Shown here: piece after piece, positions 57,047 through 64,000 of the stretch
Position numbering within the stretch: position 1 is the stretch's first letter
Layout of the letters: each line of letters begins with the position of its first letter
Assembly: GCF_000426465.1 (NCBI RefSeq)
Contig: NZ_AUFK01000017.1
Span: 62,001-126,000, forward strand
Origin: Epilithonimonas caeni DSM 17710
Lineage (GTDB): Bacteria > Bacteroidota > Bacteroidia > Flavobacteriales > Weeksellaceae
Length of the DNA stretch: 64,000 bases
Direction of reading: 5' to 3'
Position numbers and translations under genes: made by a program
Notes under the pieces: model-generated
The model's database searches: none
Told to the model about the DNA's origin: nothing
Seen by the model: only the letters and a program-made list of their open reading frames with translations

Positions 57047-58681
57047 TTATTTATTCAAAGCTTTCTGAAGATTGATCGCATCCTGGTATGTTGGTTCATA
57101 TTCCAAAGATTTCGCAACATCTTGCTTTGCCTTTTCAGGATCAGTATCTTTCTCCATAAATGCAATAAAGAAATAGGCATAACCTAAGCTTGGTTTGCTA
57201 GCTTCGATCTCTGCTGGTTTTACAAGAGAAATGAATTTCTCATAAGAAGCTTTTGCCATATCATTATTCTTAGCTTGCTGATAAGCATAACCTTGGCTAT
57301 AATATGCCGGTGCCCAATCCGGTAGAGCAGAAATCATTTTCCCCCAAGTAAGGACAGCTCCATTCCAGTTTTGAACATTCTGATATTCTGTTGCCAATTT
57401 GTAAAGTGAATCTGTATCGCTAGGGTTTTCTACGATTTTCTTTTTAAGTGCCTCTATTTCCGGGGAAGTCGGACCTTGGTCAACAGAAGCAGAGTTGATT
57501 CCTCCTTTTACTTTTGCAAGTTCCTCATCCCATTTAAGCGTTTCATCTTTTGCAGCCTTTGCGAAAGCAATTTTTTGTTGAGTAATTGCTTCCAACTGTG
57601 CCTTCTTCGCAGCATCCTTTTCATCTTTGGCCATACCTGCCGCAATCAGCCCTTGTAAACCTTCATCAGAAGGCTGGATTCTACTTTTTTCAGCCTTTGA
57701 TAAAAATGTTTCAATGTTTTGTTGAGCCCCGGTATAATCTCCATCTCCGTATTGGATGTAAGCTCTTAATCTATATTTGATGGGATCATCAACTTTATCA
57801 AAAACCGAATCTAATGTCGTTTTTGCATTAGCAAAATCTTCGTTTGTGAAGTAAAGTTTTGCAATCTCCAATTTTGTATATGGGTCATCATCCGCATATT
57901 TTGTATAGTTGATCAAGTTTTGAGTAGCTTCAGCATTCTTTTGATATTTGATATTGAAACCAGCTAAAGCCTTGTAAGCCGGCGCATAAGTTGGGTCAAC
58001 GGCAATTGCTTTGTCAATATTCTCTTTTGCCTGCTGCCATCTTTGCGCAGCCATCCAAAGTGTTCCCATTCTCGTATAAACAGATGCTTTGCTTTTTGCC
58101 ACCTCAAGCGCTTTATCATAAGCAGACATCGCATTGCCCGGATCTTTTTTCAGTCTATAAGCATCACCCAAAGAATAATAATAGTTTGCCGGAACGCCAT
58201 TTTTTTGAGCTTTTTCTACAGCTTTGTTAAGGAAAGTAATTGCCAGATCTGGTGAACTGTTTTTTTCGAAAAGAGTTAGTGCTTCTCCAGCTCTGAACAG
58301 AACTTCAGCATCTCTTTCTTTAGAATCTTTTACAATTTGTTGGATTTCGGCAATTGCAGATTTATCTCCTTTTCCTAATTTAACAGACGCTAAACCGATT
58401 TTGTTCAAATAACTTTTAGGATCGGCAGCAAGACCTTTATTGAAATTATCTTGTGCTTCGTTGAAGTTAGGATCAAATTGAGTCAGGTAAGTGTTTCCCA
58501 AATAGAAATAGTTGCTAGCATCTTTTGGGTCTTTGTTAATTAGGTCTGTGAAATTTTGTTTAGCCTTGGCATATTTTTGACTATCTACATAATTAATTCC
58601 ATCTTGAACAGACTGCCCAAAGGAAAGATTTGCAAAAAATCCAATAGCAGCCGTTAAAACGATCTTTTTTGATACATTCAT
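57047..58681 (-). CDS. Secreted tetratricopeptide-repeat protein
   Basis: About 544 residues with signal peptide MNVSKKIVLTAAIGFFANLS and at least eight TPR units (for example Y-A-K-A-K-Q-N-F-T-D-L-I, A-P-A-Y-K-A-L-A-G-F and P-A-Y-Y-S-Q-G-Y-A-Y-Q-Q-A). It would be a periplasmic scaffold. The Met at 58681 starts directly at the signal; another Met at 58699 exists. It ends the run of genes that starts with ExbB and includes a PstS-like lipoprotein, an order common in Flavobacteriia. Confidence 0.87.
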   Translation of the reverse strand: MNVSKKIVLTAAIGFFANLSFGQSVQDGINYVDSQKYAKAKQNFTDLINKDPKDASNYFYLGNTYLTQFDPNFNEAQDNFNKGLAADPKSYLNKIGLASVKLGKGDKSAIAEIQQIVKDSKERDAEVLFRAGEALTLFEKNSSPDLAITFLNKAVEKAQKNGVPANYYYSLGDAYRLKKDPGNAMSAYDKALEVAKSKASVYTRMGTLWMAAQRWQQAKENIDKAIAVDPTYAPAYKALAGFNIKYQKNAEATQNLINYTKYADDDPYTKLEIAKLYFTNEDFANAKTTLDSVFDKVDDPIKYRLRAYIQYGDGDYTGAQQNIETFLSKAEKSRIQPSDEGLQGLIAAGMAKDEKDAAKKAQLEAITQQKIAFAKAAKDETLKWDEELAKVKGGINSASVDQGPTSPEIEALKKKIVENPSDTDSLYKLATEYQNVQNWNGAVLTWGKMISALPDWAPAYYSQGYAYQQAKNNDMAKASYEKFISLVKPAEIEASKPSLGYAYFFIAFMEKDTDPEKAKQDVAKSLEYEPTYQDAINLQKALNK

Positions 58682-58797
58682 TATATTGTCGGTTTTCATT
58701 ATTTCTAAAAAATATTAACAGTGGTTTGATTCGCAATATTCAGACCATTATTTTATAATACAAAGTTTTTTTTGTTAAAAAAATATTAAAAATACGA

Positions 58798-59664
58798 TTA
58801 TCGCATTTGAGCCTCTCTTTTGAAGAGGTTGTAAGGCTGTAGACCTTCTTTTTCAACAACGATCTGACCTAATTGTTGGCAGGAAAACCTAATGAAACCA
58901 TTTCCTAAACCATAATAAGCTTCATTGGTAAGAAAATATAAAACCCTTGTAAATGGATAGGACATGTTTTTCAAGTTTTCATTAGAGACATCATAAGCTT
59001 TATTATCCTTGATAACTTTAAGGATTCTCAGCTCGTTTCTTAGTCTTTCCGCTTCCTTACCAAAGGGACGGCTAATCGTATTATAGCTGATGACGCCTAT
59101 TTTGTCGGGATAATTCTTTAGCTGCTCTGCCACATTTTCATTTCCATTGATAATGGAAAATTTCAAATCAGCCGGGTCTTTCTGAAATTTCTGAGCGATG
59201 AAATTAAGATTACTGGAATTGGTCCCATCAAAAATCAAACGCTTTTTATCAGATTGAAGCTCATTAGAAATCTCATCCATAGAAATAGATTCCAAAGGCG
59301 AATCTTTTGGGACAACAAAAAGTACGGCATCGGCAGCAAATTTTGCAGGTTTCCAAGGCAAGTCTATCTTTTGATCATAAGCTTCTTTTTCCTTTGGGGA
59401 CAGTTCTCTGGACATTATAACAACCCTCGCCTTTTTATCTAGAAGATCCAGCAATCCAAGATCTTCTTTTTTGATAACAAGGTTGATCTTTGTTTTTGGG
59501 TTAAGCGCAGTATATCTTTCAACCAAAGCTTCTGCAACACTTTTGAAAGACTCATCAGTTTCTACTGTGATCTCTCCTTTATTAGGATTGTCAATTTCCT
59601 TATCTTTTGAACACGAATAGATCATAGCAAAACTTGCTATGACCAGGAAGAATATTTTTTTCAT
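58798..59664 (-). CDS. PstS-like substrate-binding lipoprotein
   Basis: About 288 residues with a lipoprotein signal ending I-Y-S-C (Cys18). The fold is that of periplasmic phosphate-binding proteins (E-I-T-V-E-T-D-E-S-F near the N-terminus, F-A-A-D-A-V-L-F-V-V-P-K-D, F-D-G-T-N-S-S-N). Permease genes (PstCA) are absent, so phosphate uptake is not indicated. The location after TonB/ExbBD suggests a role with that complex. Starts one base after the small membrane protein gene. Confidence 0.85.
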   Translation of the reverse strand: MKKIFFLVIASFAMIYSCSKDKEIDNPNKGEITVETDESFKSVAEALVERYTALNPKTKINLVIKKEDLGLLDLLDKKARVVIMSRELSPKEKEAYDQKIDLPWKPAKFAADAVLFVVPKDSPLESISMDEISNELQSDKKRLIFDGTNSSNLNFIAQKFQKDPADLKFSIINGNENVAEQLKNYPDKIGVISYNTISRPFGKEAERLRNELRILKVIKDNKAYDVSNENLKNMSYPFTRVLYFLTNEAYYGLGNGFIRFSCQQLGQIVVEKEGLQPYNLFKREAQMR

Positions 59665-59665
59665 T

Positions 59666-59848
59666 CTAATTATCATTTTTGAGCGCGATTATAGCTCTTA
59701 CGAATCTGAATATTCCATAAGCCACTAGCAAAACGCCTAGTGGATAAGCTATATTAGACTCTATGATACTTAGGTATCTATAAACTATAATAAAAATCCC
59801 GAACGCTATGTAGAGAAACCCTACAATTAAAGAAAGCCATTTAAACAT
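59666..59848 (-). CDS. Small two-span membrane protein, 60 aa
   Basis: A 60-residue protein with two membrane segments (about 4-26 and 33-54): M-F-K-W-L-S-L-I-V-G-F-L-Y-I-A-F-G and P-L-G-V-L-L-V-A-Y-G-I-F-R-F-V-R. No family is recognised. It is kept as a real gene because it is tightly packed between a terminator and the PstS-like gene (1-base gap) and shows positive-inside character. Confidence 0.7.
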   Translation of the reverse strand: MFKWLSLIVGFLYIAFGIFIIVYRYLSIIESNIAYPLGVLLVAYGIFRFVRAIIALKNDN

Positions 59849-59865
59849 AACACAAATCTAATAAA

Positions 59866-59894
59866 AAAAGAGAAGTTATAAAAACTTCTCTTTT
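59866..59894 (-). terminator. Terminator downstream of tonB
   Basis: AAAAGAGAAGTT (59866-59877) pairs with AACTTCTCTTTT (59883-59894) over 12 bp; the minus strand continues with T residues. It separates tonB from the small membrane protein gene, perhaps only partly. Confidence 0.82.
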
Positions 59895-59919
59895 ATATAA
59901 TCCATTACAAATTAAATCC

Positions 59920-60744
59920 TTATTGGAAATTCATTGTAACTGGGAATCTAAATCTAGATCTTACAGGCTGTCCATTAACTTTACCTGGAGTCCATTTAGT
60001 TTTAATTCCTTTAACAGTAGCTTCTGCTTCTCTGTTGAAATCTGAATTAGGACCAGTCGCTTTTACTTGGGTAAGAGAACCGTCTTTTTCTACAACGAAA
60101 GTAATTTCTGTTTTAAGGGTTCCTTCTCCTTCCAAACTTCCCGAATCAAAATTATTACTGAACTTACTTCTGAAAGCATTGGTTCCTCCAGGGAATTCTG
60201 CATTCTGATCCACAGACTCATAAACCTCATTAGTTACAGGTTTAACTTCTGCAACCACACCTTTCCCTGTTGATGGTGGCGGTGGCGGTGGCGTGTAAGA
60301 TGGAGTTTTAACCCCTTCTTGATTCTGAAGCCCCGTAGTAGTTTCCAATTGTTTTGTAATTGGTGGTGGTGGTGTTTCAATCTTAGGAGCTTTTTTAGGC
60401 TCAGGAACAACATTCTGAATCACTTCCTGTTTTTCCTCTTCTTTTGGAGGAGGAGGTGGTGGTGGTTCTTCTTCCTTCGGTTGCTCGATAATTGGTTGTT
60501 CATCCAATATATCTACCAGTTTTGCATCTACCTCAACTTTATCTCTAGCATTCATCTGTTGAATCTTAAGATAAATAAGAGGCGAAATTGCAAGAAGAAG
60601 AAAAAAAGCCGTTCCTATAAAGAAAGATCTTGTAAGCAACTTAGGATACGCCGTTCTAAGATCGTACGCACCATACTCTTTATTTCTATTTTCAAATACT
60701 ATCTCGTCAAGACTGAGATCGTATTTCAAATTATCGTCTGCCAT
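59920..60744 (-). CDS. TonB-family energy transducer
   Basis: A 274-residue protein: cytoplasmic N-terminus with the Bacteroidetes motif N-R-N-K-E-Y-G-A-Y-D-L-R, one membrane helix (about 38-60), a long Pro/Glu-rich periplasmic spacer (about 75-165, with P-P-P-P-P-P-P-K-E-E-E) and a C-terminal TonB domain (about 185-274: F-P-G-G-T-N-A-F, L-T-Q-V-K-A, W-T-P-G-K-V-N-G-Q-P-V). It carries the proton-motive force to outer-membrane TonB-dependent receptors. Fourth gene of exbB-exbD-exbD-tonB. Confidence 0.93.
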   Translation of the reverse strand: MADDNLKYDLSLDEIVFENRNKEYGAYDLRTAYPKLLTRSFFIGTAFFLLLAISPLIYLKIQQMNARDKVEVDAKLVDILDEQPIIEQPKEEEPPPPPPPKEEEKQEVIQNVVPEPKKAPKIETPPPPITKQLETTTGLQNQEGVKTPSYTPPPPPPSTGKGVVAEVKPVTNEVYESVDQNAEFPGGTNAFRSKFSNNFDSGSLEGEGTLKTEITFVVEKDGSLTQVKATGPNSDFNREAEATVKGIKTKWTPGKVNGQPVRSRFRFPVTMNFQ

Positions 60745-60780
60745 TTTTGATATTTTAAATATGATATTGTAGTATAGAGA

Positions 60781-61320
60781 TTACTCTCCAACTTTCTTTT
60801 TGTAAATAGCTAACTCCCAAGGCTTGATATCGGTAACACCGTATCTTTCATTTTTGGTAATAGCCATTTCATCGAGAATATCTACAAAATTCTTATATAC
60901 CGCATCGTCTGTTGGTTTGATAATGACTGTAAACAAATCCTTATCAGCTGCACCAGCTTTTGCCTGCTCGATCACTTTTCTAATTCCCTCTCTATCGAAT
61001 GTAGTTTCCATAAGAGTCGCATCATTAAGACCTGCTTGGTCTTGCTGATGATAGAATACTTTATTGTCTTTTCCTATGATCACAGAAATTGAATTACTTA
61101 ATTTAATCTCTGTATCTGGTTGTTTTTGATCTTTTTTCGGTTTTGCCGGAAGACCAAGATCCATTACATTGGGTTTACTAAATGTTGTTGTAAACATGAA
61201 GAACATCAACATAAGGAAATTCAAATCAACCATCGGTGTCATATCTACTCGGGGATTATGCTTCTTCGAACGGACCTTGCCGCCTTTCCCGCTATCCTCT
61301 TTTACTTGTACTTCTGCCAT
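60781..61320 (-). CDS. ExbD/TolR biopolymer transport protein, second copy
   Basis: A 179-residue protein with one membrane helix containing the essential Asp (R-V-D-M-T-P-M-V-D-L-N-F-L-M-L-M-F-F) at about 24-50 and a periplasmic domain ending I-T-K-N-E-R-Y-G-V-T. Longer than E. coli ExbD (141 residues), as is typical of this phylum. It works with ExbB as the proton channel. Eleven bases separate it from the first ExbD gene. Confidence 0.92.
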   Translation of the reverse strand: MAEVQVKEDSGKGGKVRSKKHNPRVDMTPMVDLNFLMLMFFMFTTTFSKPNVMDLGLPAKPKKDQKQPDTEIKLSNSISVIIGKDNKVFYHQQDQAGLNDATLMETTFDREGIRKVIEQAKAGAADKDLFTVIIKPTDDAVYKNFVDILDEMAITKNERYGVTDIKPWELAIYKKKVGE

Positions 61321-61331
61321 TTCTGTATGAT

Positions 61332-61940
61332 TTAATTTCCAGGTTTACCTTCTTGTGATGTTATCAACCAAAATTTAAGAAAATCAATATCTCTCAAACC
61401 TTCAAATAAGCTTTTTACTTTCGGATATTTTGTACTTACGTCACCTTTTATCGCTAACTTGTAGTTAGGATTAACGGCAAGACTTTGTTGTACCCAATCA
61501 ATCAATTGCTTATTTGTACTATCCATAGGGATTCCTTCTTTTGCTTTGTAAGTTTTTTGTTGATCTTCAGGCAGATTCAAATAACTTTTAAGCTGACTCA
61601 TTGGTACGCCAATCGCTTCTACTTTTGCAAATGCAGCTTTTTCCGGGTTAGTAAAAGTCATTCTGTACTTTTGTCCCATTTTATCTAAAAGTTGTATTTT
61701 TTCCGATCCATTATCTACTGGTTGAAAATAAAATACACCATCCGGAGTAACACTTACGGTCATAAGACTTGCATCAGGAAGTAACTTCTCTGATATAGAA
61801 GAAGGCGGTTTTATCTGTGCCACATCGGGCTTTTTGAACTGGGTAGTCATAATGAAGAATGTAAGAAGTAAGAATGTTACATCACACATTGCTGTCATAT
61901 CCAGAGCTACACCATGTCTTTTTGGTTTAATTCTCGCCAT
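61332..61940 (-). CDS. ExbD/TolR biopolymer transport protein, first copy
   Basis: A 202-residue protein with membrane helix L-D-M-T-A-M-C-D-V-T-F-L-L-L-T-F-F (about 13-31, Asp included) and a large periplasmic domain. It differs from its neighbour by an insert (about 75-130) before the C-terminal region. Two different ExbD proteins in one unit are usual in Flavobacteriia and suggest a mixed ExbD dimer. It follows exbB by 71 bases. Confidence 0.9.
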   Translation of the reverse strand: MARIKPKRHGVALDMTAMCDVTFLLLTFFIMTTQFKKPDVAQIKPPSSISEKLLPDASLMTVSVTPDGVFYFQPVDNGSEKIQLLDKMGQKYRMTFTNPEKAAFAKVEAIGVPMSQLKSYLNLPEDQQKTYKAKEGIPMDSTNKQLIDWVQQSLAVNPNYKLAIKGDVSTKYPKVKSLFEGLRDIDFLKFWLITSQEGKPGN

Positions 61941-62011
61941 TATTTTTGTCTATTTAACTTTTTGATGAAATTTAAAATGTAAAAATACATTTTAATAAAA
62001 TGCCCAATTTC

Positions 62012-62875
62012 TTAGTGAAATTCAGCAAAAGATTGTTGGATGCTCATGGAAATCTCATCAATCTTGTAAGTCAAACCGTCAATTTTAGCTGTAAAATAGT
62101 TATAAAGAATAATTGCAACAGCAGAAGTACCAATACCTAAGGCTGTATTCATCAATGCTTCTGAGATACCGATTGATAAAGCAGCAGCATCAGGAGTTCC
62201 TCCTGCATCACCTAACGCCTGGAATGAACGAATCATACCGATTACCGTTCCCAATAGTGCCACCAAAGTTGCAACAGTACCAAGAGTTGATAAGATATTC
62301 ATGTTTTTCTCTAACATTGGCATCTCCAAAGTTGTAGCCTCTTCAATAGCTTTGTTAAGACCTGCCATTTTTTGTTCTTTGTCTAAAGTAGTATCATGAG
62401 CCAAAGCTTTGTATGTTGTAAGACCTTCTTTTACAACATTCCCGATAGAACCTTGTTGTTTGTCACACTCTTCTAAAGCCTCGTCAACTTTGTTATTGTT
62501 AAGCAAGCTTCTGATCTTTACAACAAAATTATCAACATTTCCATTTCCTGAAGCCTTGTTCAATACGATAGCTCTCTCGATTGAAAAAACGATAACGATG
62601 ATCATAAAAGTGATCAAAACAGGAACAAGTATTCCTCCCATATAGATAACACCCAATCCATGAGGATGAAGTTCTTTACTTTCGATGTCAGCAAATGCTA
62701 CTGAAGGAGCGCCTGCAATACGAGCATCTTCTTGAAAGTTTGAAGGATTACCTAATACAAATAAAAAGATCGCAATACCTACAGCCAATAAAATTGGGAT
62801 GATTATAGCAGGATTAAGACCTCCCTTTTTTCTAGCAACTACTTGCTCGTCTGTTTTTGAAACATTCATTTCCAT
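62012..62875 (-). CDS. ExbB/TolQ/MotA-family proton channel protein
   Basis: A 287-residue protein with an extra N-terminal helix (about 22-41), a helix at about 78-100, and the conserved pair around L-S-T-L-G-T-V-A-T-L-V-A-L-L-G-T-V-I-G-M-I and I-S-E-A-L-M-N-T-A-L-G-I-G-T-S-A-V-A-I. The Gly-rich third helix is typical of the family. It forms the ExbB pentamer around ExbD. First gene of the unit. A second Met two residues later could be the true start. Confidence 0.93.
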   Translation of the reverse strand: MEMNVSKTDEQVVARKKGGLNPAIIIPILLAVGIAIFLFVLGNPSNFQEDARIAGAPSVAFADIESKELHPHGLGVIYMGGILVPVLITFMIIVIVFSIERAIVLNKASGNGNVDNFVVKIRSLLNNNKVDEALEECDKQQGSIGNVVKEGLTTYKALAHDTTLDKEQKMAGLNKAIEEATTLEMPMLEKNMNILSTLGTVATLVALLGTVIGMIRSFQALGDAGGTPDAAALSIGISEALMNTALGIGTSAVAIILYNYFTAKIDGLTYKIDEISMSIQQSFAEFH

Positions 62876-63161
62876 ATTAAAACTAAATTATAATTGTTAA
62901 ATTTTATCGTGTAAAATAAAGTCAATTTTTTGAAAAATGCAAAATTATTTTCTGTTTGACTTGTAATTTTTTTATCTATTAAATCAGCTTATTTTAATTA
63001 TTAATTAAATCGAAGCAGTGTTTTTATGAATTCATTATCTCTTTTGGAAACATTAATGGAAGATATACAAATTTGTCATACATAAATTATGATTTTAATT
63101 TCTATAATTTCCAATGGCGAGAATAATAATTTTTCTTAATCTTTCACAAGGCTTTCTTAAA

Positions 63162-64000
63162 TCAGCTAACAATATTAATGATTTTCTTCGGTACGAATAT
63201 GAAATTTTTAACTGATTTATCTCCTAAAAACTTCTTCACGTCATCATTCTCCATCATTAGTTTTTCGACTTCTTCTTTACCCAATTCAGCAGCTAATTTG
63301 ATTTTGAATTTCATCTTTCCATTGAAGCTTACCGGATAATCTATCTCATCTTCAACAAGATAGCTTTCATCAAGAGTTGGGAACGGTTCAAATTCAATAG
63401 AAGCATTATTTCCGAGCAAATTCCATACCTCTTCACAAATATGTGGTGCATATGGTGAGATAATAACAGCCAAAGGTTGCAAAATATTGCGTTTATTACA
63501 TTTTAATTTCTGCAATTCGTTCACAGCAATCATAAAAGAAGACACAGAAGTATTGAAAGAGAAATTCTCAATATCGTAAACTACTTTCTTGATCAATGTA
63601 TGAAGCACTTTGTATTCTTCTTTAGTTGGCTCTTCATCAGAAACAGAGAAATTATCTCCATCAAAGTACAGATTCCAGAATTTTTTCAAGAAACCATAGA
63701 CGCCGCTTAGACCTTGCGTGTTCCAAGGTTTGGATTGCTCTAATGGACCAAGGAACATTTCGTACAACCTTAATCCATCGGCTCCATATTCATTACAAAT
63801 ATCATCTGGGTTGACAACATTGTGAGTTCTTTTCGACATTTTGTCAACTTCTCTTTCAACAATATATTTCCCATTTTCAAGAATAAATTCAGCATCCTTA
63901 AATTCCGGTCGCCAATTTCTCAAAGCCTCAACATCCAATTCATCATTTCCTTTTACCATTGAAATATCAACAGGGATTCTTTGAGTTGTATAATCTTTAG
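63162..64000 (-). CDS. leuS: Leucyl-tRNA synthetase, C-terminal part (start outside window)
   Basis: The last 279 or so residues are visible and the frame stays open to base 64000 (K-D-Y-T-T-Q-R-I-P-V-D-I-S-M-V-K). The KMSKR signature D-K-M-S-K-R-T-H-N-V-V-N-P-D-D-I is present, followed by Y-G-A-D-G-L-R-L-Y-E-M-F, the anticodon-binding helical domain (S-P-Y-A-P-H-I-C-E-E-V-W) and the C-terminal V-N-G-K-like domain with F-V-P-K-K-I-I-N-I-V-S. It charges tRNA-Leu. The ATG at 63959 is internal. Confidence 0.95.
   Translation of the reverse strand, partial: KDYTTQRIPVDISMVKGNDELDVEALRNWRPEFKDAEFILENGKYIVEREVDKMSKRTHNVVNPDDICNEYGADGLRLYEMFLGPLEQSKPWNTQGLSGVYGFLKKFWNLYFDGDNFSVSDEEPTKEEYKVLHTLIKKVVYDIENFSFNTSVSSFMIAVNELQKLKCNKRNILQPLAVIISPYAPHICEEVWNLLGNNASIEFEPFPTLDESYLVEDEIDYPVSFNGKMKFKIKLAAELGKEEVEKLMMENDDVKKFLGDKSVKNFIFVPKKIINIVS

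Noticed and set aside
58798-59664. Phosphate-uptake PstS
   Set aside because: No pstC, pstA, pstB or phoU gene nearby, and the context is TonB/ExbBD.
60319-60750. 143-residue open frame on the plus strand rich in Arg, Phe and Trp
   Set aside because: Exactly antisense to the Pro-rich tonB gene; the composition is the reverse complement of Pro/Glu codons.

Overview
The window looks like chromosomal DNA from a flavobacterium of the Weeksellaceae, most likely Chryseobacterium or a close relative (inference). The evidence is the low GC content, promoters of the Bacteroidetes type (TTTG, about 19 bases, TAnnTTTG), few Shine-Dalgarno sites, type IX secretion (T9SS) sorting domains, a PorV2-like and a PorZ-like protein, a bacillithiol pathway gene and a TonB/ExbB/ExbD cluster with two ExbD genes. 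No phage, insertion sequence, rRNA or CRISPR array was found. Both edge genes are cut: a NagZ-like glycosidase on the left and leucyl-tRNA synthetase on the right.

Layout. 1-5.7 kb: cell-wall glycosidase, a lipoprotein, a 1-Cys peroxiredoxin, a PorV2-like barrel and a DMT exporter. 6-12.2 kb: acyl-CoA carboxylase beta chain, a DUF2089 regulator with a membrane protein and a serine hydrolase, then a divergent HxlR/nitroreductase pair. 12.3-20.6 kb: arginine decarboxylase, thiamine pyrophosphokinase, cobalamin adenosyltransferase, an ABC exporter, a WYL regulator, DinB, LptB and a TrmH methyltransferase, with several palindromic repeats between genes. 20.6-23.1 kb: two paralogous Ala-rich lipoproteins flank an operon for a single-span membrane protein and a larger lipoprotein. 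23.1-26.6 kb: a tRNA U34 hydroxylation operon (TrhO-like, TrhP-like, ferredoxin, 5-formyl-THF cyclo-ligase). 26.9-38.1 kb: DPP IV, a ParE-type toxin-antitoxin pair, three POT peptide transporters, an acetyltransferase, an LRR T9SS cargo and a thioredoxin-like protein. 38.3-47.7 kb: RecG, a T9SS cargo, and an operon holding the C-terminal half of a 5'-nucleotidase, a metallophosphatase, PorZ, RecO and an acetyltransferase. 47.8-56.2 kb: a methyltransferase, DapA, malate:quinone oxidoreductase, a second ABC exporter, a PUR-type protein, two AT-rich envelope-glycan genes and tRNA-His. 56.2-64 kb: BshB1, a TPR protein, a PstS-like lipoprotein, TonB, two ExbD, ExbB and LeuRS.

How the genes work together. 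DPP IV releases dipeptides and the POT carriers can import them. PorV2 and PorZ belong to the T9SS that exports the CTD-bearing proteins here. TonB/ExbBD energises outer-membrane transporters. TrhO and TrhP homologues act on the same tRNA position.

The strongest leads for something undescribed are three. First, the TrhO-like protein carries a C-terminal domain homologous to the tail of the adjacent TrhP-like protein. Second, the two small lipoproteins share an upstream inverted-repeat element and surround a ToxR-like membrane protein. Third, a two-copy repeat with a compensated hairpin sits in divergent intergenic regions. All assignments come from reading motifs by eye; no database search was run.
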